From: Erigeron canadensis
Taxonomy: Eukaryota > Streptophyta > Magnoliopsida > Asterales > Asteraceae
Reading direction: 5' to 3'
Assembly (NCBI RefSeq): GCF_010389155.1
Contig: NC_057763.1
Span: 40,840,645 to 40,904,644 of the forward strand
Length of the DNA stretch: 64,000 nucleotides
Part shown: positions 1-12,495 of the stretch, piece after piece
Layout of the letters: every line of letters starts with the position of its first letter
Position numbering within the stretch: the stretch's first letter is position 1
Position numbers and translations under genes: made by a program
The notes under the pieces: generated by a model
Database searches by the model: none
What the model saw: the letters and a program-made list of their open reading frames with translations, nothing else
Told to the model about the DNA's origin: nothing

Positions 1-710
1 GTTCTCTCTATTATTCTAATGGTTTACCGAGTGTTTCCAGTAATGGTAAAAGCTTGTTAGTTAAGTTGGTAATTTGTGTTGCCATTTGGTTCCTATCATC
101 AAAAAAGTTGGTGAAGTGTTTGTAATTTGTGTTGCCATTTGGTAATTTAAGTTGGTAATTTGTGTTGCCATTTGATGGTGAAGTGTTGCCATATAAATGT
201 GTATATTTCTATATGTAAAGTGTAAAGCGTGCAAATTAGATAGAAATCACAATCATCAAAAGAGTTCCAAGAGATATCTTCTTGATTGGTGCTTCGGAAG
301 GATTGGCAAAGTTGCGTTCCGTATCAAGACAACGTTATGGATACTCATTAGTCAAGACAACTTACAACTATAACTGTATAACATCACGCATGTTGAATAA
401 CAAGAATACACTATCTGTATCTAACAGTGTGTAGCCTAACAAACTTTTATATGGTATTTGATGGTATCTGAATTTAACCTCATATATACTTGAGCAATTG
501 AGTGAATTCTAAACCCAAATCATTCACGGAAAAATGAAAAAACAGAACGTAATTTGTGGGTACCATAATAGTGTATATGTTGTTCCAATACTTGTAAGTT
601 TCACTTGTAATTCTTTTAGCAACTTCTTTGATAATTAATATAGTATAATGACTTCAAGTCTTCAACGCTAACGAAACTTGTAGATCACAAATTTTATTTT
701 TTTGTATGGA
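1..710. other. Intergenic DNA, no gene seen
   Basis: AT-rich sequence with no reading frame that resembles a protein. A 19-base phrase (taatttgtgttgccatttg) occurs three times, starting near 70, 122 and 156, so there is a small imperfect tandem repeat at the left edge. No transposon end was recognised before 718. Confidence 0.6.
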
Positions 711-717
711 GAGCAGG

Positions 718-2462
718 CAGGGGCGAACGCACATTCAAGTGTGGGTATGCAAATGCATACCCTATGGACTTTCAAACCAATAAAAAAATTTTGATATGTT
801 AATGTTTTTATACTCGAAATACATGAAGTGCATATCCCTGAAAAATACATTGCATACCCTCTTTTGTGCTACGTGTCTTATGTGTATCTTAAGTAGAACC
901 CTTATATTTTAAGTTCTATCTATTACTATATTATAAACAAAAAATATATGTCTAAATTTAAGTTTCAACATTTACTTCTCCAAAATGCCCCTTATATATT
1001 ACGAGAGCAAGTACCCGCGCGTTGCGGTGGTGATATGATGTGGGTGATAGGTCATAGAGTGTGTTAGCCGAATGCCTTAACCGTACGGGCTCCGCCCTCG
1101 GATTTAAAAATTCGTCGAAAGTATATCGAATGACATCTCTAATGAAAGAACATTAAATTTTAAGAACACCCATATATTTTTATAATTTATCGATGTACGG
1201 TTTTTGAGATAAAAGATTTTGAATGAATTGGAGAAAGAAATGATTTATGGAGAGAGAGAGAAAAAAAATGATTGGTTGAGATTTGAGGAGAGAGAGAAAG
1301 AGTGTTAGGTAAATATAAAATTGATATGTGGGCATTTTGGGAGAGTAAATGTTGAAACTTAAAATGTAAACATAGAAGATCTGTTTTATAATATAGTATA
1401 GATATAGATATATTTACCTAAAATAACTATATTACCATTTCTCTCTCATCAAATCTCAACTAATCATTTTTTTCTCTCTCCTCCATAAATCATTTATTCC
1501 CCCAATTCATTCAAAATCTTTTATCTCAAAAACCGTACATCGATAAATCATAAAAATTATATAGGTGTTCTTAAAATTTCATGCTCTTTCATTAGAGATG
1601 TCATTCGATATACTTTCGACGAATTTTTAAATCTAAGGGCGGTGCCCGTACGGCTAAGGTATTTGGCTATTACATTTTATGACCTATCACCTTCTATGAC
1701 CTATCACACTTTATGACCTATCACCCCACCATCTCACCGGCGTAACGCGCGGATACTTGCTCTCGTGTATTTATAATAAGCCACTAAAAAGCAATTCATT
1801 ATTGGTTGTATTAGATGTAATGAATTACTAATTTTGTTTATACTTGCATAATATATAATGCTTGTATTTTTTTTACATTACCTTTCACAAAATAATAGGA
1901 GACATGTGATTTCTTTTACAGATTATTTGAGAAGTTGGTCGGTTTTTGGTGTATTTGTGATCTAATTAACCGACTAGTCATAATATTGTTCTTTTCGAAC
2001 ACTTTCACCATAACCTTTGATTTTGGCATTTGTGTAAGTGTCATGAACTAGAAACATATCGTTTATAAATACCAGTTTCATAATACACACATTTTAAATA
2101 AGACATAGTATAATAGGTTCTTTTCTTTTGTTGGATCAACAAACGTGTTACTAAAGCTACACAATTTTGTAAATCGTTTATTGGTAAAAACTTAGGTTGT
2201 TATCACATATAAATTAGTTCAATAGTATAAACAAGTTGCTATCTATTCTCATTTTGTGTTATTCGGTTCCATTAAAACATACTAAACAATCCAATCGAAA
2301 TGTCAGAGTAAAAAATCTGTACGTATTAAAATAAAATAAAAAGTTATCTAAAAATATATACTAAAAGAAATATAATTTATCGAATTTTTTTTCTTATTTT
2401 CACCCAAAAAAATTTTTTATCAAAAAATGCATACCCAGTAACGGATTCCTAAATCCGCCAAT
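718..2462. mobile_element. hAT-like non-autonomous element
   Basis: The left end begins CAGGGGCGAACGCAC and soon reaches GGGTATGCA. The right end, read in reverse, begins ATTGGCGGATTTAGG and also reaches GGGTATGCA, so the ends form imperfect terminal inverted repeats of the CAGGGGCGGA type common in plant hAT elements. The 7 bp direct repeat GAGCAGG flanks it (711-717 and 2463-2469), close to the 8 bp target duplication of hAT. No transposase is visible. A second inverted repeat (1001-1767) is nested inside. Family assignment is inferred from the ends only. Confidence 0.5.
1001..1767. repeat. Nested inverted repeat, arms about 240-280 bp
   Basis: The left arm (about 1001-1240) starts ACGAGAGCAAGTACCCGCGC. 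The right arm (about 1490-1767) is its imperfect reverse complement and ends GCGCGGATACTTGCTCTCGT. The arms share the stretch around CGAAAGTATATCGAATGACA. The middle is AT-rich with GA-rich tracts. A single-arm relative lies at 46254-46690. This looks like a palindromic non-autonomous element or two head-to-head copies; the superfamily was not identified. Confidence 0.6.
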
Positions 2463-2880
2463 GAGCAGGAGAGGTATATTACACCCATATGACTATAGTA
2501 ACTTAGTAAGTACCTATTTACCATACAAATTCAAACCATCCGTACAGCCTACAAAGAGTGTGGGGATGATTGTAAAAGAAGTGAACCAAGCAAGTGAATA
2601 AATACGGACATTTTAGCAAACGGAATTTCATTTTCATCTTCATGTTTGTTCCTTTAAAAATGAACCAAACAAACTAACAGACACAAATGTTAACAAACAT
2701 ATTTTTGTGAATGAATAAATGAAAGCACGAGTCGTCTAGTAAGATAAGAGTTAAACTTTACCCATCTCTATAATAGTACGTTATTCATTTTATGTGTTTT
2801 GAAAAATTAAACTTTGATAAAAAGTTGATTTAACATAGAAATTCACAAAGACCAGTCTATCACGCTTTTTTTCTTATTTA

Positions 2881-3060
2881 CTTAATAAACTTAATAGTTA
2901 AGAACTTAAACATTCAGTGAAATTTCAAGTTTCTTTTTTACTTAATAAACTTAATAGTTAAGAACTTAAACATTCAGTCAAATTTCATGTTTCTTTTTTA
3001 CTTAATAAACTTGATAGTTAAGAACTTAAACATTCGGTCAAATTTCATGTTTCTTTTTTT
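2881..3060. repeat. Three tandem copies of a 60 bp unit
   Basis: Three consecutive 60 bp units, each starting CTTAATAAACTT and containing TAAACATTC. Units 2 and 3 differ from unit 1 at only a few bases. No spacer structure is present, so this is a minisatellite and not a CRISPR. The same array occurs in copy 2. Confidence 0.9.
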
Positions 3061-3395
3061 GACTTAATACAAAAAAATAACCGTCAATTACCTATATTTT
3101 ATTTAATACATACAAACATTCTTAATGCATTCAATCACTTAATACACTTAGCACTTAATAATTAAAAAGAGTTATGAACTTATTTTCGTTAAAAATTTCC
3201 ATAATAACCCCACAAGGCTTTTATGACATGAGAGTAATATTAGTCGATTTATTTAAGACCAATGTGGTTGAAAATTTGGAGTTAATGATATATTTTTGAG
3301 TTTGTTTTAGAAAGGGAGTTGATAACATCTCCTATATAGACTTTACCTAATTATACGTAACCCCCAAATTTTATATAAACTCTCTGAATTCTAAA

Positions 3396-4270
3396 GGGAG
3401 AATTTTATATTTACCCAAAAAAACACACTTTAATATCATATTTACCCAACTTTTATTAAAAATTTCATATTTACCCAATTTTAATTCACATTTTATAAAA
3501 TCTACCCAAATCACTTACAAAATAATTTATAACCAAATTTATATCAATAAATTCCCTATATGCCTCTAAAAATAAATAACTGAAATAATGTATCCGAATT
3601 TGACTTCTTATGCTAAGCAGAATGTTCCCAGATGTGAATTATATAAGATTAAAAAAATATATTAATAAGCAATAAATAATATGAGTTTCAATTTTCATTT
3701 ACTATAGGAGACCTTTGTATATGTAACCTAAAATTTGATGATACAAGCCAATCATAAAACACAACTAAAATGCATTATATCCAAACAAATGTACCGATTT
3801 TCGTTTTAGAAAAACAACTACTTTAATCCATATTTTATTTACTTTAATATTGTCAAAAGTCATGCAATATCATTGAGTAAGTAACATTACGTGATTCGTG
3901 AGATGCAAAGTTCAGGCAAAAAACTATTATAAATGGTTTAGATGCAAATTTTAATGGTCGTATGTCTATTGAGGGATCATTGAGATGAACAGTATTAATA
4001 ATCTTTTCCACTGTCATGAAAGTATAAGCGGTTCTGCTAATTGACGATTTGGCGGGAGTGTTTTCTTTTTCCGCTCATATAAGGGTATATCAGTGATTAT
4101 GTTATTAATGGATAGTATAAAATTATATATAGTTTTAAACATAAAATAATTTATGATTTGGGTAGATTTGATAGAATGTGAATTAAAATTGGGTAAATAT
4201 AAAATTATTAGTAAAAGTTGGGTAAATATGATATTAGGGTGTGTTTTTTAGGTAAATATGAAATTATCTC
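3396..4270. mobile_element. Element with terminal inverted repeats of about 117 bp
   Basis: The left arm (3396-3513) holds repeated ATTTACCC words ending CTACCCAAATC. The right arm (4155-4270) is its reverse complement with about a dozen mismatches, opening GATTTGGGTAG. The interior (about 640 bp) codes for nothing recognisable. The element ends 280 bp before the CDP-DAG synthase start codon, so it forms most of the upstream region of that gene. The superfamily is unknown. Confidence 0.65.
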
Positions 4271-4549
4271 AATTTTAAATACATAAGAAAGGTAACATTT
4301 CCACTTAATGAATAATGAAAATGAAAGAAAAATATGAGGCAGGCCGAAAGAATGATTGAGCAAAAGCCAGCAACCGCATGTAACTCATCGCCCCCCCATT
4401 CCATCCTTTTATCGATACAATCGAAATTGTTGATAAATACATCTTTTAATAAAATAACAAAGAATATAATAATAATCTTATATAGATTTATTCCGCCATT
4501 CATATGAATGAATGAGTGATATTTGTTCGAGTAAAAAAATAGAATATAA

Positions 4550-4682
4550 ATGGCTGCTTCTTGTTATCCCCCACTCAAATTCAACAATACGTTTATACGC
4601 CGTCCAAATCTTTCTTCAAAATCCCTAACCCCATTTCCTAAATCTAAACAATTCCAATATTTTCTTCTTTCAAAATCTTGTC

Positions 4683-4740
<58 letters not shown>

Positions 4741-7700
4741 AGCAGCTGCTCGATTCCGTTACTCACCACCACCGCTCAAAGCAGCTTTCACTCAGACCAT
4801 TGTCTCCAGGGCTGATGCTCAAAACCACTTTCCAGATGACCTTCCTTTTCAGGTCATTGTTTTTTTTTTTTAATCATTCTTTTATTTTGTTGTTATTGCT
4901 TTTATCATATTTTATGGGTATCGAAAAATTAAGGAACAAATACGACTAGTTTTTAAGTTGCTGTGATGATGAATCTTGATATTTGGAATCGGTGATATAT
5001 AAAGTATGAATGTCTGTAGGTTAACAAAGACGGTAGCTTTTTGAAAACGGAAATGAATCTGCAGAAATCGAGTCAGTTGACTAAGCGGGTTGTGTTTGGA
5101 CTTGGAATCGGGGTTTCCGCGGGTGGAGTCGTTCTAACGGGAGGATGGGTATTCTCTACGGCTTTAGCTGCTGTCGTTTTTGCCGGTTCAAGGGAATACT
5201 TTGAACTTGTTAGGAGTCGCGGCATTGCTTCCGGGATGACTCCTCCTCCACGTTATGTCTCTCGAGCGTGTTCTGTTATTTGTGCTCTCATGCCTTTATT
5301 CACTCTGTAAGATTCCACGTATAGTTGCTTATATCTTCTTGGATCGTAGATTTCTCGTATCAACAAAAAAAAAAAATTCAGTGCTTTAGCTATTATGATG
5401 GTTGCCCTGATTGTGATATGACATTTGCTTAATCCATACATACATGCTTGTATCACATATAAGTTCAACATCCAAGACGTAGAACTCAATGTGTTTCTAT
5501 TGACTTGCCAAAGGACATGCCTTGCCCTCTTCCTATCAATAATGCTTTGCTAATTGCTACATAACCTTAACAAACACGCTTTCTTTGCTGTGGATTACCA
5601 AACCCGACATCCTGTAGAACCAAGCTGGTCATTCATACTTAATGAACAAGTCTTTTGTAGCAGATAATAGCATCTTATATGTTATGATGTGAACTTGTGA
5701 AGTTAACGTTTTATTATTCTCACTGAAATACTGAATCATGCTCAAATTACCTTGTTATAAATAACCATACCATGCTATGTTGTTTAAGCACTGGTGCACT
5801 AAGAAAGTCTCATCCCTTTGTTTAGGATAGTTAGGTTCTCAATGTGGTACGATAATCTTAATCTAGGAATACTTCTCATGCATAATGTCAAGTCTTTGGT
5901 TGATAGTTTGTTCACTGAGGGGCACCTTAACATTCATGACATTCTAATTGTCTGCATCCCATATGAGATCATTGTGGTTCCTTCGTATTTGTGTATACAA
6001 CATAAATCTGCCCAACCCCCTATGGTCTGCTTATGCAGTTATGCATTGTCCTTGTAATGTGCACCGGGCTGAATCCAATGAATCATTTGTCAACAGGATA
6101 TTGAAAACCTACCGCTACCCCCACCACCACCACAAACACACTTGCACACACCAAAACCACTCAAAAAAAGAAGTATTCAAATAATAGAATTTTTGTTGAA
6201 ATCTAAAGCATTTAACAACCTTTTAATGTATTACAAGCATATACCTTATGTGAAGTCATTCTTTTTTGGTGATCATTATGTTTATTGTGTTTTCAGATAC
6301 AGGGGTCAAATTGATGTTTCTGTGGCATCAGCAGCCTTTGTCGTTGCTATGGCATTACTGCTACAAAGGGGAAGTCCACGTTTTTCCCAACTCAGCAGTA
6401 CGATATTTGGCCTGTTTTATTGTGGTTATCTTCCTTCTTTCTGGGTTAAACTTAGATGCCGTTTGCTAGCACCTGCCTTGAATACTGGTAAGTTCAGCAG
6501 TTTCTTATGCTTATTAAATTACAATGGTTAAAGGTTAATATATCTGTTTTTTCGACTTGCTAGTTACATTGGTAGAAATTTTCCAAAACTTGAATCAGTA
6601 GTTTATTTAGTATTTTGGTTCATTGTTAGACATATGCTACTAATAGAGATATTGCTTGGTCAATGAGCATTTATTTGTTACCATATACAAGAACTTCGGA
6701 ATCAAAAACATCTAAATATTTGGCAATTTTCCACTCTACTTAGCCCTTGAATGTTATTTATTAGTTACAGTCGTTTCACCTGTTATTGTTCCAGACAGTA
6801 TTCCTTCATTTGTTTTTCTGCACATGATGGCATTTTGTATGATTTTACTAATCCAATATTGTATCTTCAAGAGGAGTGGGAGCTACATGGCCTATACTTT
6901 TAGGTGGCCAAGCTCATTGGACGGTTGGTCTAGTAGCCACATTGATATCAATCAGCAGCATAATAGCAGCAGATACATTTGCTTTTGCTGGTGGCAAGGT
7001 ACATTACCTTCCTTTAAATAGTCGTACTTTGTTTGATTTAAGATATTTATGTTATAATTTCACGTCAGGCATTTGGTCGGACACCACTTACCCGTATTAG
7101 TCCCAAGAAAACATGGGAAGGAGCGATTGCAGGCTTAGCAGGATGCATAGCCACCTCTGTATTGTTGTCAAAGATCTTTTCTTGGCCAACTTCTATACTC
7201 AGGTAATTACAGAACTGAATGTGTTGCGTGGGTTGGTTAATGGGTCAAAGCAATTATTTTTTTAGATAGTTGGTTTTACATATATGATTACAAAAGTTTT
7301 TCCTTTTCGGGAAATGATAAATCCTCCTAATAAATAGCCTAATAATACTCCTAAAAGCCTTAAATCAATACAAGTGTAATTCACTCATTCTCTCTCCTAA
7401 TCTCAACCTTTAATTCCACCAAGTGTCATGATCACATAGTTAGGAGGATTAATCATAAATACTTGGTAGAATACATTTTGGGTGACTTGGACCTGTATCC
7501 TCCAAGAAATTTAATCTGTGTTTTGCCCATTTGATATAGTATTTCATAAACTTAGTGCATCCATTTTTAAATATATAGGGTCAAAGTTGCCATATCTACT
7601 TACATATTTTGGCTATATTTCCACCCTTCAATGCTTGCTAACATTTGCTCTTATGTACCAGTGCTATAGGTTTTGGTATCCTGAACTTCTTTGGCTCTCT

Positions 7701-8571
7701 TTTTGGCGACCTTCTTGAGTCAATGATCAAAAGAGATGCTGGTGTGAAAGATTCAGGATCACTCATCCCCGGTCATGGTAATTAATCTTTTATTTTACGT
7801 ATCTTATTGTATATATGAATAATTTTTACTTTATTATGAAAAAAAACGAAAGGATGTAAGGACATGTTTAGCCAGTCAATGAATCTACGTTGACCAAAAT
7901 TTAAAATGACAGAACATATTAAGTATGAAATTGAATGATTTGCCATGTGCAAACACATGGCTTGTCTCCCATTCTTGTGAGATTACTTCATTTGCTTTTT
8001 TCATAATTTCTTTTCCCATATACACAATGCAGTGCCATACAATACATTTTAGATCCTGCTACACTAATTTTGTTTTCATCTATTTTGAAGAAAGTTACCT
8101 TTGTTGTGTTTACCAAATTCAAATTTACAATGATCTTGTAATATCTATATTGTAAAAAAAAGGAGGTTTTCTATATATGAAGACACCTTAGGTTAATTTT
8201 GACCCCTTTGACCCTATCCATATGTATCCGTTCAAGTTTGAGAGAAGAATAGTAACTCAAGTTGAAATGTTCATAAATGTGTCAAAATTGCCACATCTAT
8301 GCAATTTCATTTTAAAGCTTACTACCGGTTTAGTGGTATCTAGTATATTCAAACATAATCACGTACAGAATATATATAACATAGTATTCATGATCATGTC
8401 GTTCAGAGAAAAGTACTCATGCACAATTTTGCGTATTATGTTATTAGATTTTTGCATGATATGGCAATATCTTATGCAGGCGGTATACTAGACAGGGTGG
8501 ATAGTTACGTTTTTACAGGTGCGCTAGCTTATGCATTTGTGCGCAACCTACTGCCCCTTTATGGAGTTTGA
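4550..8571 (+). CDS. Plastid-type phosphatidate cytidylyltransferase (CDP-DAG synthase), copy 1, frameshifted
   Basis: Converts phosphatidic acid and CTP to CDP-diacylglycerol and pyrophosphate, the precursor of plastid phosphatidylglycerol; the family is a multi-pass membrane enzyme. Seven exons with GT..AG introns: 4550-4852, 5020-5306, 6297-6487, 6795-6998, 7069-7202, 7662-7777, 8480-8571. The product would be 441 residues. Residues 1-100 are Ser-rich with an 18-Asn run and look like a chloroplast transit peptide; hydrophobic segments follow. The family signature is complete at residues 393-419: SMIKRD, then KD (402-403), then PGHGG (409-413) and DRVD (416-419). One extra A near 6855 (CCAATA against CCATA in copy 2) shifts the frame in exon 4 at residue 281, so as written the signature is not translated. 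Exons 5-7 keep the correct phase, which suggests a sequence error or very recent mutation. It resembles the Arabidopsis plastid forms CDS4/CDS5 more than the ER forms. Confidence 0.9.
4685..4738 (+). repeat. (AAT)18 microsatellite coding polyasparagine
   Basis: Eighteen in-frame AAT codons follow CAT in exon 1 of the CDP-DAG synthase gene. They sit in the presumed transit peptide, upstream of the catalytic domain. Copy 2 has nineteen units at 31780-31836. Confidence 0.97.
7309..7460. mobile_element. Small MITE in intron 5 of CDP-DAG synthase
   Basis: The left end GGGAAATGATAAATCCTCCT is mirrored by AGGAGGATTAATCAT at the right end. These ends match the element at 16491-16669, which has a clear 9 bp target duplication. 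It is about 150 bp and lies wholly inside an intron; copy 2 carries it at 34402-34553. Confidence 0.65.
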
Positions 8572-9714
8572 ATTCAATTAATTTCGTGAGTAACCATATG
8601 AGTAGGCCAACACATGACGTATCTGCTAGAATTGGTAGAGACGAGGATTTCAGCTTGCAAAAGGTAAGTAAGAAATACATATACAATTTAAGTTTAATGT
8701 TTAGAGGAACATGTATGAGGAAAGAATGTATCGTAGTTTCATTTACAAGATGGCACAGTTTTATAGTATATTTTGTTCGACTATTGCCTAATAATGTGAT
8801 CAATAATTTAGCTTTATAGAGGTATCTTTAGTGTGAAGACCGCACCAGAAATGGAAATCAATTGGTTCCCCATTGGCCCATGTGTATGTTGGGTCATGCC
8901 ATTTTTGGGTAGAGCATAGCCCAAAGGACAAGTATCAATAATTGCTGGACTTTCCTTTTTTATATGTCAGTTCTAAAGCGGGATAAACATATGGAAACAC
9001 TCCTGTCAAATGAAAAAGTGTGAAAAGATGACATTTACATAAGTATCATGTGAAAATTACCATGCTTATATCATGAATTAATGTTAAAGATACAAATGTG
9101 CAAAATTCAAGAAGGTATCAATAACAAGTTTACTAGTTAAAATGGTTGTTTAGTCTCTTTGTTAAAAGACACGCCCTCCTTTTAACAGGTTGGTTATTTG
9201 GTGTACTTTGTTAATGTAAATCAATATCTTCGTAGAATTGCAAACTTGATCTATAATATTACTAGGGCGATTAACCGTTTTACCAAAAAATAAAATAAAA
9301 ATTAGATAAAGTCATCAAATAAGACGATGTCACTAAAAAAATAAAAATACAAGTCTACCGTACAGTTGCAACAGTTTTTTGGCCCGCCTAAATATTTTGT
9401 GATCCGAATGTCACTATCTCAAGGAATGTTATAAAGTTATAAAGATGTGATTGTGGGAATAATGTACAGAGTTACATATGCACTCTTTCGTCAAACCCAT
9501 TGAACAAAAATTAAACATGATTTAATGTAATTTAGTATAAACATGATTTTATTCACAAATATTGATGATTCTAATTATGAACAAACTAAGCAATCTGGAA
9601 TTTCCATGTATGTTTGTTTTTGTGAATTTAGATATCAGATTGAAGTGAGTGGGGGGAGACCACTGGAGGTGTCTTTTCTTGATATTGAGGGGCCTACAAA
9701 GGCTTGAAATGCTT
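8572..9714. other. Downstream flank of CDP-DAG synthase
   Basis: Includes the likely 3' UTR after the TGA stop. AT-rich, no conserved reading frame and no recognised repeat. Confidence 0.5.
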
Positions 9715-10080
9715 AGGAGCGTTTGGTTATAGAAAATATTCCTTGTTTTCCATTTTTGTTTTTTAAGAAAACATGAAAAACAGAAAACGCGTTCTAATCA
9801 TAGATTTTTAAGAATGTTTTCTAAGAAAACAAAAAACAAGGTTTTTTATTTTTCCATAGAAAACTTGAAAACATCTTTTTCTTGTTTTTTTATTTTCCAT
9901 TTTCATTTTCCAATTCATTCCATTCCCTCCCCTCACAACTCTAACATGTTTTCTAGTTTTCTAATTAGAATGTATTTTCAAAATTTTTATTTGTTTTCTA
10001 GAAAACAAAAACCCCTTTTATTTTCTAAAAAATTAAAAATGAAAAACTAAAAAACATTTTCTACAACCAAACGCGCCCTT
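9715..10080. mobile_element. MITE with GCGTTTGGTT ends
   Basis: It begins AGGAGCGTTTGGTTAT and ends CAACCAAACGCGCCCTT, an inverted pair. The interior is rich in GAAAAC/GTTTTC words and folds on itself. A relative lies at 26915-27262 and a looser one at 60149-60374. Short reading frames inside it are low complexity and not genes. Confidence 0.65.
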
Positions 10081-10681
10081 AAATTTTTAGGGCACTTTTG
10101 GAAAACATAATCTAAAATATGTGATAGGAAGGAATGCGTTGTTTTAAAGCCGCTTTCATCTAAATCATATATATCAAATTATTCTCCCACTCAATAACAA
10201 ATCAATTTTTTTAGGTATTGTCATATCTTGAACTTGAATACCGTTGTTTGAACTTAATTGGTTAAAGACTTAAAGTGATTGTGGAGTATGATAAAATCTT
10301 GACGATGGGGCAAAATTTCCATGTTTGTTACAGTATATATGTTACGTTCCATCGACTAATTAACCACATCAAAAAGTCTTGCATACTTGATCAATTCTGT
10401 TGACCATTGAAAAGTTTGAGAGGAAATCACCGCTACTACTATATGTGCATACATATTGGTAGCTTAATGGTGGAGACCCGCAACATAAAAGCAAAGGTTA
10501 AGTATTTACATTCCTACATGATATTCCTTCAATGATATTATCACACGCGATTCATTTATTTTTATATATATTGGTTACAACTTGCAAGAACAGTCTATTG
10601 TGAGGAAAATAAAACTAATGGATCGGGTGTCCGGCCACATATAGCCATATTGGATTTTAAATATGTATTTAGATATATATG

Positions 10682-12464
10682 AGGAGCAATCAAATAAGAA
10701 CGGTTTTAAAATAATAATCGTGAGAACACTTAAAAAATATCATTTTGATACATAATAGTCCATAAAACTAACATAGTGGTTAACTAATTATCATTATTTA
10801 AGTGTTTAACAACACATTGATCCGTTAAAATTGAAAAAATCACGTATTTTGTTGGATGCATCATTTTGATGAATATGCATCCAAGATGCACAAAACAAAA
10901 AACGTAATTTTCTCGATTTTGACGGATCAATGTGTTGTTAGACACTTAAATAATGATAATTAGTTATGCACTATGTTAGTTTTATGGACTTTTAATGCAT
11001 CAAAATGATGTTTTTAAGTGTTTACACTGTTCTTATTTTAAGACTGTTCTCACCGGAATGTTATAGGTTCAAGTTATTTTATAACCACTTATTTTAGGAC
11101 CAATTTTAGGGTGTTTTTTTGTAACTTACACACCACCATGATCATCTTCGACCACCACCATGATCATCTCCGACCACCACCATGATTTTCCGGCCACCGC
11201 GTCACCAAAAAATCATGTGTAAGTTAACTTACACATGATTTTCCGGTGGGCCCGTCGCCAGAAAGTCTTAATGTTTTACAAAAAAATTTCGTATATCGTA
11301 ATAGATGATGATGGTGGTGTGTAAGTTACAAAAAACGTATGTCCTAATTGGTCATAAAATAAAAGTTAGTCCTAAAATAACTCACCCATATATATATATA
11401 TATATTTATATATGTATATAACACTCCGGTAAGAACACTTTTAAAATAAGAACGGTGAAAACACTTAAAAGCATCATTTTGATGCATTAAAAGTTCATAA
11501 AACTAACATAGTGCTTAACTAATTATTATTATTATTTAAGTGTTTAACAACACATTGATCCGTCAAAATCGAAAAAATCACGTTTTTTGTTTTGTATATT
11601 CATCAAAATGATGCATTAAACAAAAAACGTGATTTTTTCGATTTTGACGGATCAATGTGTTGTTAAACACTTAAATAATGATAATTAGTTATGAACTATG
11701 TCAGTTTTATGGACTTTTAATGCATCAAAATGTAGTTTTTTAGTGTTCTCATTTGTTCTCATTTTAATCTGGTTCTCATTCGATTGTCACCCTATTATAT
11801 ATATATATTATATATATATAGGGTAACACTCCGGTGAGAACACTCTTAAAATAAGAACGGTGAGAACACCTTAAAAACATCATTTTGATGCATTAAAAGT
11901 CCATAAAACTAACATAGTGCATAACTAATTATCTTTATTTAAGTATTTAACAACAAATTCATCCGTCAAAATAATCATGTTTTTTGTTTTGTGCATCCAT
12001 CTTGGATGCATATTCATCAAAATGATGCATCCAACAAAAAACGTGATTTTTTCAATTTTGATGAATCAATGTGTTGTTAAACACTTAAATAATGATAATT
12101 AGTTATGCACTATGTCAGTTTTGTAGACTTTTAATGCATCAAAATGATGTTTTTAAGGTGTTCACACTGTTCTTATATTAAAACTGTTCTTATTTGATTA
12201 TCCCCCTATATAGGGTAACACTCCGGTGAGAACACTCTTAAAATAAGAACGGTGAGAACATCTTAAAAACATCATTTTGATGCATTAAAAGTCCATAAAA
12301 CTAACATAGTGCATAACTAATTATCTTTATTTAAGTGTTTAACAACAAATTCATCCGTCAAAATCAAAATAATCATGTTTTTTGTTTTGTGCATCCATCT
12401 TGGATGCATATTCATCAAAATGATGCATCCAACAAAAAACATGATTTTTCAATTTGATGAATCA

Positions 12465-12465
<1 letters not shown>
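10682..12465. mobile_element. Cluster of four palindromic MITEs
   Basis: Four related elements lie nearly end to end: about 10682-11066, 11420-11793, 11821-12206 and 12213-12465 (the last one cut short). Each full unit is about 380 bp, opens like GGGTAACACTCCGGTGAGAA and closes with its reverse complement, so each can form a long hairpin. Shared words include CATCATTTTGATGCA and AACACATTGATCCGTC. A different MITE (11073-11384) sits between the first two. TA-rich tracts separate the units, consistent with insertion into TA repeats. Confidence 0.75.
11073..11384. mobile_element. MITE with GTTATTTTA ends
   Basis: The left end (GTTATTTTATAACCACTTA, then TTTTAGGACCAA) and the right end (AGTTAGTCCTAAAATAAC) form imperfect inverted repeats. 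The inner arms carry GTAACTTACACACCACCAT and its complement GATGGTGGTGTGTAAGTTAC. The centre is a perfect palindrome around GTGTAAGTTAACTTACAC. A partial relative is at 52101-52272. Confidence 0.7.

Positions 12466-12495
<30 letters not shown>

Noticed and set aside
2881..3060. Three regular 60 bp repeats as a possible CRISPR array
   Set aside because: The units abut without variable spacers and the DNA is plant nuclear; it is a minisatellite.
4264..4503. Minus-strand 79-codon frame present identically in both 15 kb copies
   Set aside because: Its conservation only reflects the duplication. It overlaps a transposon end and the gene's upstream region, and the protein is hydrophobic low complexity.
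9814..10050. Frames rich in Phe, Ser and Lys in the GCGTTTGGTT-type MITE
   Set aside because: Composition comes from the A/T-rich hairpin arms; it is not a gene.
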